From Ptiloglossa arizonensis (taxonomy: Eukaryota > Arthropoda > Insecta > Hymenoptera > Colletidae): 64,000 bases of DNA. The position numbers and the translations under genes were made by a program. This document shows positions 54,983 through 64,000 of the stretch, in pieces. The first letter of the stretch is position 1. Every line of letters begins with the position of its first letter. Location: NCBI RefSeq assembly GCF_051014685.1, contig NW_027479400.1, positions 1-64,000 on the forward strand, written 5' to 3'. The notes beneath the pieces are model-generated. The model was given only the letters and a program-made list of their open reading frames with translations. It did no database searches and had not been told where the DNA came from.

Positions 54983-55487
54983 GTTGTACGTTATACGTTA
55001 TACGTTATACGTTATACGTTATACGTTATACGTTTTACGTTATTCGTTATACGTTCTTCGTTACACGTTATACGTTATACGTTATACGTCATACGTTATA
55101 CGTTATACGTTATATGTTACACGTTATACGTTACACGTTATACGTTATACGTTATATGTTATACGTTATACGTTATATGTAATACGTCATACGTTTTACG
55201 TTATACGTTACACGTTATACCTTATACGTTATACGTTATACGTTATACGTTATACGTTATACGTTATACGTTATACGTTATACGTTATACGTTATACGTT
55301 TTACGTTATTCGTTATACGTTCTTCGTTACACGTTATACGTTATACGTTATACGTCATACGTTATACGTTATACGTTATATGTTACACGTTATACGTTAT
55401 ACGTTACACGTTCTACGTTATACGTTACACGTTATACGTTATACGTTATATGTTGTACGTTATACGTTATACGTTATACGTTATACG
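54983..55487. repeat. Right-flank segment, paralogue 1
   Basis: From the first TGTACGT after the retrotransposon, the order of markers (TTTACGT 49 bp on, E, TATATGT, B, E, H') is repeated at 59322-59820 at offset 4,339 then 4,332 bp. Its part from about 55020 to 55710 recurs again at 63310-63990 (offset 8,280 bp in the second half). Confidence 0.75.
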
Positions 55488-58400
55488 ATATACGTTATAA
55501 GTCATACCTTATACGTGATACGTTATACGTTATACGTTATACGTTATACGTTATACGTTATACGTTATACGTAATATGTAATACGTCATACGTTATAAGT
55601 TATACGTTATACGTTATACGTTATACGTTATACGTTATACGTTATACGTTATACGTTATACGTTATACGTTATACGTTATACGTTATACGTTATACGTTA
55701 TACGTTATACGTTATACGTCATACGTCATACGTTATACGTTATACGTTATACGTTATACGTTATACGTTATACGTTATACGTTATACGTTATACGTTATA
55801 CGTTATACGTTATACGTTATACGTTATACGTTATACGTTATACGTTATACGTTATACGTTATACGTTATACGTTATACGTTATACGTTATACGTTATACG
55901 TTATACGTTATACGTTATACGTTATACGTTTTACGTTATTCGTTATACGTTCTTCGTTACACGTTATACGTTATACGTTATACGTCATACGTTATACGTT
56001 ATACGTTATATGTTACACGTTATACGTTACACGTTATACGTTATACCTTATACGTTATACGTTATACGTTATATGTAATACGTCATACGTTTTACGTTAT
56101 ACGTTACACGTTATACCTTATACGTTATACGTTATACGTTATACGTCATACGTTATACGTTATACGTTATATGTTACACGTTATACGTTATACGTTACAC
56201 GTTCTACGTTATACGTTACACGTTATACGTTATACGTTATATGTTGTACGTTATACGTTATACGTTATACGTTATACGATATACGTTATAAGTCATACCT
56301 TATACGTGATACGTTATACGTTATACGTTATACGTTATACGTTATACGTTATACGTAATATGTAATACGTCATACGTTATAAGTTATACGTTATACGTTA
56401 TACGTTATACGTTATACGTTATACGTTATACGTTATACGTTATACGTTATATGTTATACGTTATACGTTATACGTTATACGTCATTCGTTATACGTTAGA
56501 CGTTACACAATATAGGTTATACGTTATACGTTATACGTTATACGTTATACGTTATACGTTATACGTTATAGGTTATACGTTATACGTTATACGATATACG
56601 TTATAGGTCATACCTTATACGTGATACGTTATACGTTATACGTTATACGTTATACGTTATACGTTATACGTTATACGTTATACGTAATATGTAATACGTC
56701 ATACGTTATAAGTTATACGTTATACGTTATACGTTATACGTTATACGTTATACGTTATACGTTATACGTTATACGTTATACGTTATACGTTATACGTTAT
56801 ACGTTATACGTCATTCGTTATACGTTAGACGTTACACAATATAGGTTATACGTTATACGTTATACGTTATACGTTATACGTTATACGTTATACGTTATAC
56901 GTTATACGTTATACGTTATACGTTATACGTTATACGTTATACGTTATACGTCATACGTTATACGTTATACGTTATACGTTATACGTTATACGTTATACGT
57001 TATACGTTATACGTTATACGTCATTCGTTATACGTTAGACGTTACACAATATAGGTTATACGTTATACGTTATACGTTATACGTTATACGTTATACGTTA
57101 TACGTTATACGTTATACGTTATACGTTATACGTTGTACGTTATACGCTGTACGTTATACGTTATACGTTATACGTTATACGTTATACGTTATACGTTATA
57201 CGTTATACGTTATACGTTATACGTTATACGTTATACGTTATACGTTATACGTTATACGTTATACGTTATACGTTATACGTTATACGTCATACGTTATACG
57301 TTATACGTTATACGTTATACGTTATACGTTATACGTTATACGTTATACGTTATACGTTATACGTTATACGTTATACGTTATACGTTATATGTAATACGTC
57401 ATACGTTTTACGTTATACGTTACACTTTATACCTTATACGTTATACGTTATACGTTATACGTTATACGTTATACGTTATACGTTATACGTTATACGTTAT
57501 ACGTTTTACGTTATTCGTTATACGTTCTTCGTTACACGTTATACGTTATACGTTATACGTCATACGTTATACGTTATACGTTATATGTTACACGTTATAC
57601 GTTACACGTTATACGTTATACGTTATACGTTATACGTTATACGTTATATGTAATACGTCATACGTTTTACGTTATACGTTACACGTTATACCTTATACGT
57701 TATACGTTATACGTTATACGTTATACGTTATACGTTATACGTTATACGTTATACGTTATACGTTATACGTTTTACGTTATTCGTTATACGTTCTTCGTTA
57801 CACGTTATACGTTATACGTTATACGTCATACGTTATACGTTATACGTTATATGTTACACGTTATACGTTATACGTTACACGTTCTACGTTATACGTTACA
57901 CGTTATACGTTATACGTTATATGTTGTACGTTATACGTTATACGTTATACGTTATACGATATACGTTATAAGTCATACCTTATACGTGATACGTTATACG
58001 TTATACGTTATACGTTTTACGTTATACGTTATACGTTATACGTAATATGTAATACGTCATACGTTATAAGTTATACGTTATACGTTATACGTTATACGTT
58101 ATACGTTATACGTTATACGTTATACGTTATACGTTATATGTTATACGTTATACGTTATACGTTATACGTCATTCGTTATACGTTAGACGTTACACAATAT
58201 AGGTTATACGTTATACGTTATACGTTATACGTTATACGTTATAGGTTATACGTTATACGTTATACGATATACGTTATAGGTCATACCTTATACGTGATAC
58301 GTTATACGTTATACGTTATACGTTATACGTTATACGTTATACGTTATACGTAATATGTAATACGTCATACGTTATAAGTTATACGTTATACGTTATACGT

Positions 58401-59321
58401 TATACGTTATACGTTATACGTTATACGTTATACGTTATACGTTATACGTTATATGTTATACGTTATACGTTATACGTTATACGTCATTCGTTATACGTTA
58501 GACGTTACACAATATAGGTTATACGTTATACGTTATACGTTATACGTTATACGTTATACGTTATACGTTATACGTTATACGTTATACGTCATACGTTATA
58601 CGTTATACGTTATACGTTATACGTCATACGTTATACGTTATACGTTATACGTTATACGTTATACGTTATACGTTATACGTTATACGTTATACGTTATACG
58701 TCATTCGTTATACGTTAGACGTTACACAATATAGGTTATACGTTATACGTTATACGTTATACGTTATACGTTATACGTTATACGTTATACGTTATACGTT
58801 ATACGTTGTACGTTATACGCTGTACGTTATACGTTATACGTTATACGTTATACGTTATACGTTATACGTTATACGTTATACGTTATACGTTATACGTTAT
58901 ACGTTATACGTTATACGTTATACGTTATACGTTATACGTTATACGTTTATACGTTATACGTTATACGTTATACGTTACGTTATACGTTATACGTTATACG
59001 TTATACGTTATACGTTATACGTTATACGTTATACGTTATACGTTATACGTTATACGTTATACGTTATACGTTATACGTTATACGTTATACGTTATAGGTT
59101 CTACGTTATACGTTATACGTTATACGTTATACGTTATACGTTATACGTTATACGTAATACGTTATACGTTATACGTTATACGTTATACGTTATACGTTAT
59201 ACGTTATACGTTATACGTTATACGTAATATGTAATACGTCATACGTTTTACGTTATACGCTATGCGTTATACGTTATACGTTATACGTCATACTTTATAC
59301 GTTATACGTTATACGTTATAC

Positions 59322-59820
59322 GTTGTACGTTATACGTTATACGTTATACGTTATACGTTATACGTTATACGTTTTACGTTATTCGTTATACGTTCTTCGT
59401 TACACGTTATACGTTATACGTTATACGTCATACGTTATACGTTATACGTTATATGTTACACGTTATACGTTACACGTTATACGTTATACGTTATATGTTA
59501 TACGTTATACGTTATATGTAATACGTCATACGTTTTACGTTATACGTTACACGTTATACCTTATACGTTATACGTTATACGTTATACGTTATACGTTATA
59601 CGTTATACGTTATACGTTATACGTTATACGTTTTACGTTATTCGTTATACGTTCTTCGTTACACGTTATACGTTATACGTTATACGTCATACGTTATACG
59701 TTATACGTTATATGTTACACGTTATACGTTATACGTTACACGTTCTACGTTATACGTTACACGTTATACGTTATACGTTATATGTTGTACGTTATACGTT
59801 ATACGTTATACGTTATACGT
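59322..59820. repeat. Right-flank segment, paralogue 2
   Basis: Copy of 54983-55487 with no retrotransposon at its left edge. Here a CATACTT unit and block D lie upstream of the TGTACGT. The marker order matches up to the H' block and then diverges. Confidence 0.75.
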
Positions 59821-62800
59821 TATACGTTATACGTTATACGTTATACGTTATACGTTATACGTTATACGTTATACGTTATACGTTATATGTTATACGTTAT
59901 ACGTTATACGTTATACGTCATTCGTTATACGTTAGACGTTACACAATATAGGTTATACGTTATACGTTATACGTTATACGTTATACGTTATACGTTATAC
60001 GTTATACGTTATACGTTATACGTTATACGTTATACGTTATACGTTATACGTTATACGTTATACGTTATACGTTATACGTTATACGTTATACGTTATACGT
60101 TATACGTTATACGTTATACGTTATACGTTATACGTTATACGTTATACGTTATACGCTGTACGTTATACGCTATACGTTATACGTTATACGTTATACGTTA
60201 TACGTTATACGTTATACGTTATACGTTATACGTTATACGTTATACGTTATACGTTATACGTTATACGTTATACGTTATACGTTATACGTTATACTTCATA
60301 CGTTATACGTTATACGTTATACGTTATACGTTATACGTTATACGTTATACGTTATACGTTATACGTTATACGTTATACGTTATACGTTATACGTTATACG
60401 TTATACGTTATACGTTATATGTAATACGTCATACGTTTTACGTTATACGTTACACGTTATACCTTATACGTTATACGTTATACGTTATACGTTATACGTT
60501 ATACATTATACGTTATACGTTATACGTTATACGCTATACGTTTTACGTTATTCGTTATACGTTCTTCGTTACACGTTATACGTTATACGTTATACGTCAT
60601 ACGTTATACGTTATACGTTATATGTTACACGTTATACGTTACACGTTATACGTTATACGTTATACGTTATACGTTATACGTTATATGTAATACGTCATAC
60701 GTTTTACGTTATACGTTACACGTTATACCTTATACGTTATACGTTATACGTTATACGTTATACGTTATACGTTATACGTTATACGTTATACGTTATACGT
60801 TTTACGTTATTCGTTATACGTTCTTCGTTACACGTTATACGTTATACGTTATACGTTATACGTTATACGTTATACGTTATATGTTACACGTTATACGTTA
60901 TACGTTACACGTTCTACGTTATACGTTACACGTTATACGTTATACGTTATATGTTGTACGTTATACGTTATACGTTATACGTTGTACATTATACGTTATA
61001 CGTTATACGTTATACGTTATACGTTATACGTTATACGTTATACGTTATACGTTATACGTTATACGTTATACGTTATACGTTATACGTTATACGTAATATG
61101 TAATACGTCATACGTTTTACGTTATACGCTATGCGTTATACGATATACGTTATACGTTATACGTTATACGTTATACGTTATACGTTATACGTTATACGTT
61201 ATACGTTATACGTTATACGTTATACGTTATACGTTATACGTCATACGTTATACGTTATACGTTATACGTTATACGTTATACGTTATACGTTATACGTTAT
61301 ACGTTATACGTTATACGTTATACGTTATACGTTATACGTTATACGTTATACGTTATACGTTATACGTTATACGTTATACGTCATACGTTATACGTTATAC
61401 GTTATACGTTATACGTTATACGTTATACGTTATACGTTATACGTTATACGTTATACGTTATACGTTATACGTTATACGTTATACGTTATATGTAATACGT
61501 CATACGTTTTACGTTATACGTTACACGTTATACCTTATACGTTATACGTTATACGTTATACGTTATACGTTATACGTTATACGTTATACGTTATACGTTA
61601 TACGTTATACGTTATACGTTTTACGTTATTCGTTATACGTTCTTCGTTACACGTTATACGTTATACGTTATACGTTATACGTTATACGTTATACGTTATA
61701 TGTTACACGTTATACGTTATACGTTACACGTTCTACGTTATACGTTACACGTTATACGTTATACGTTATATGTTGTACGTTATACGTTATACGTTATACG
61801 TTGTACATTATACGTTATACGTTATACGTTATACGTTATACGTTATACGTTATACGTTATACGTTATACGTTATACGTTATACGTTATACGTTATACGTT
61901 ATACGTTATACGTTATACGTAATATGTAATACGTCATACGTTTTACGTTATACGCTATGCGTTATACGATATACGTTATACGTTATACGTTATACGTTAT
62001 ACGTTATACGTTATACGTTATACGTTATACGTTATACGTTATACGTTATACGTTATACGTTATACGTCATACGTTATACGTTATACGTTATACGTTATAC
62101 GTTATACGTTATACGTTATACGTTATACGTTATACGTTATACGTTATACGTTATACGTTATACGTTATACGTTATACGTTATACGTTATACGTTATACGT
62201 CATTCGTTATACGTTAGACGTTACACAATATAGGTTATACGTTATACGTTATACGTTATACGTTATACGTTATACGTTATACGTTATACGTTATACGTTA
62301 TACGTTATACGTTATACGTTATACGTTATACGTTATACGTTATACGTTATACGTTATACGTTATATGTAATACGTCATACGTTTTACGTTATACGTTTTA
62401 CGTTATACGTTACACGTTATACCTTATACGTTATACGTTATACGTTATACGTTATACGTTATACGTTATACGTTATACGTTATACGTTATACGTTATACG
62501 TTATACGTTGTACGTTATACGTTATACGTTATACGTTATACGTTATACGTTATACGTTATACGTTATATGTAATACGTCATACGTTTTACGTTATACGTT
62601 ACACGTTATACGTTATACGTTATACGTTATACGTTATACGTTATACGTTATACGTTATACGTTATACGTAATATGTAATACGTCATACGTTATAAGTTAT
62701 ACGTTATACGTTATACGTTATACGTTATACGTTATACGTTATACGTTATACGTTATACGTTATATGTTATACGTTATACGTTATACGTTATACGTCATTC

Positions 62801-63309
62801 GTTATACGTTAGACGTTACACAATATAGGTTATACGTTATACGTTATACGTTATACGTTATACGTTATACGTTATACGTTATACGTTATACGTTATACGT
62901 TATACGTTATACGTTATACGTTATACGTTATACGTTATACGTTATACGTTATACGTTATACGTTATACGTTATACGTTATACGTTATACGCTATACGTTA
63001 TACGTTATACGTTATACGTTATACGTTATACGTTATACGTTATACGTTATACGTTATACGTTATACGTTATACGTTATACGTTATACGTTATACGTTATA
63101 CGTCATACGTTATACGTTATACGTTATACGTTATACGTTATACGTTATACGTTATACGTTATACGTTGTACGTTATACGTTATACGTTATACGTTATACG
63201 TTATATGTAATACGTCATACGTTTTACGTTATACTTTACACGTTATACCTTATACGTTATACGTTATACGTTATACGTTATACGTTATACGTTATACGTT
63301 ATACGTTAT

Positions 63310-63990
63310 ACGTTATACGTTTTACGTTATTCGTTATACGTTCTTCGTTACACGTTATACGTTATACGTTATACGTCATACGTTATACGTTATACGTTAT
63401 ATGTTACACGTTATACGTTACACGTTATACGTTATACGTTATATGTTATACGTTATACGTTATATGTAATACGTCATACGTTTTACGTTATACGTTACAC
63501 GTTATACCTTATACGTTATACGTTATACGTTATACGTTATACGTTATACGTTATACGTTATACGTTATACGTTATACGTTTTACGTTATTCGTTATACGT
63601 TCTTCGTTACACGTTATACGTTATACGTTATACGTCATACGTTATACGTTATACGTTATATGTTACACGTTATACGTTATACGTTACACGTTCTACGTTA
63701 TACGTTACACGTTATACGTTATACGTTATATGTTGTACGTTATACGTTATACGTTATACGTTATACGATATACGTTATAAGTCATACCTTATACGTGATA
63801 CGTTATACGTTATACGTTATACGTTATACGTTATACGTTATACGTTATACGTAATATGTAATACGTCATACGTTATAAGTTATACGTTATACGTTATACG
63901 TTATACGTTATACGTTATACGTTATACGTTATACGTTATACGTTATACGTTATACGTTATACGTTATACGTTATACGTTATACGTTATAC
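63310..63990. repeat. Right-flank segment, paralogue 3
   Basis: Copy of 55020-55710: E, TATATGT, B, E, H', F (TATAAGT form) and C lie at a constant offset of 8,280 bp in the second half. The window ends where the two would next be distinguishable. Confidence 0.75.
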
Positions 63991-64000
63991 GTTATACGTT

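Larger units (their letters stand above)
54972..64000. repeat. Heptamer satellite array (CGTTATA)n, right arm
   Basis: Same heptamer array resuming directly at the 5' end of the retrotransposon and running off the window. It holds blocks A, B, C, D, E, F, G and H' but none of blocks I, J or K. Blocks E and H' are dense here. A +1 insertion (near 58944) and a nearby 4-bp deletion (near 58974) are among the few register breaks. No gene or other element is seen in it. Confidence 0.98.

Noticed and set aside
54638..56365. A 575-codon forward frame crossing the right junction, and a 284-codon one (49501-50355) crossing the left junction
   Set aside because: Both join antisense retrotransposon sequence to satellite reading frames. 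They are shadows of the minus-strand ORFs and of the heptamer.
1..64000. Telomeric repeat
   Set aside because: Insect and other eukaryotic telomere repeats have a G-rich strand (such as TTAGG). This heptamer has one G and one C, and no terminal structure is seen. A subtelomeric position remains possible but is not shown.
1..64000. CRISPR array or bacterial iteron-type repeat
   Set aside because: There are no unique spacers, the unit is 7 bp, and the embedded element is a eukaryotic LINE.
1..64000. TATA-box promoters
   Set aside because: TATA occurs once per 7 bp throughout the array, so no individual site carries information.

Overview
The window is almost entirely one eukaryotic satellite DNA. 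It is a tandem array of the heptamer CGTTATA (equivalently TTATACG; reverse complement CGTATAA) that fills 1-49944 and 54972-64000. It is interrupted once, by a G+C-rich non-LTR (LINE-type) retrotransposon of the R1 clade lying on the minus strand (about 49945-54971). The retrotransposon has a gag-like ORF1 with three CCHC zinc knuckles and an ORF2 with an APE-type endonuclease, a reverse transcriptase and a C-terminal CCHC motif. That combination points to an arthropod, most likely an insect, because R1/TRAS/SART/Waldo-type elements are known mainly from insects. The species cannot be named from this sequence. A long simple satellite carrying a LINE suggests constitutive heterochromatin (pericentromeric or subtelomeric). 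The unit lacks the G-rich strand expected of a telomere repeat.

Satellite layout: long runs of perfect heptamer are punctuated by recurring marker blocks, which are fixed strings of 3-12 variant heptamers, nearly always in the same 7-bp register. I call these blocks A-K plus H' and list each one. They occur in a grammar: B-C-A modules, D-F-C-A modules and B-E-H modules recur across tens of kilobases. Zones differ in which blocks they hold. Blocks I and J occur only at about 2-20.3 kb, block K only at 30.0-43.4 kb, and H' only from about 26 kb onward. Large direct duplications sit on top of this: 1,938 bp in tandem, about 2.8 kb, about 6.5 kb, 1,001 bp, and a 0.5-0.7 kb piece of the right arm present three times. 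This is what repeated unequal crossing-over or segmental amplification would leave, although assembly error in such sequence must be kept in mind.

Retrotransposon layout (read on the minus strand, right to left): the 5' junction is at about 54971 and ORF1 is already open there with no start codon, so the copy looks 5'-truncated. ORF1 then runs through an RRM-like region and three zinc knuckles. An apparent frameshift follows near a C7 homopolymer. The alternative frame ends in a TAATG stop-start overlap with ORF2. ORF2 (1,057 codons) is intact. The 3' UTR of about 570 bp carries a row of perfect hairpins and ends in an AATAAA that merges into a poly(A) tail of about 20 nt. ORF1 would supply the RNA-binding protein and ORF2 the target-nicking endonuclease and reverse transcriptase for target-primed reverse transcription.

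No other gene, tRNA, rRNA or CRISPR array is visible. The many forward open frames in the satellite (repeating RYTLYVI) are an arithmetic consequence of the stop-free heptamer.
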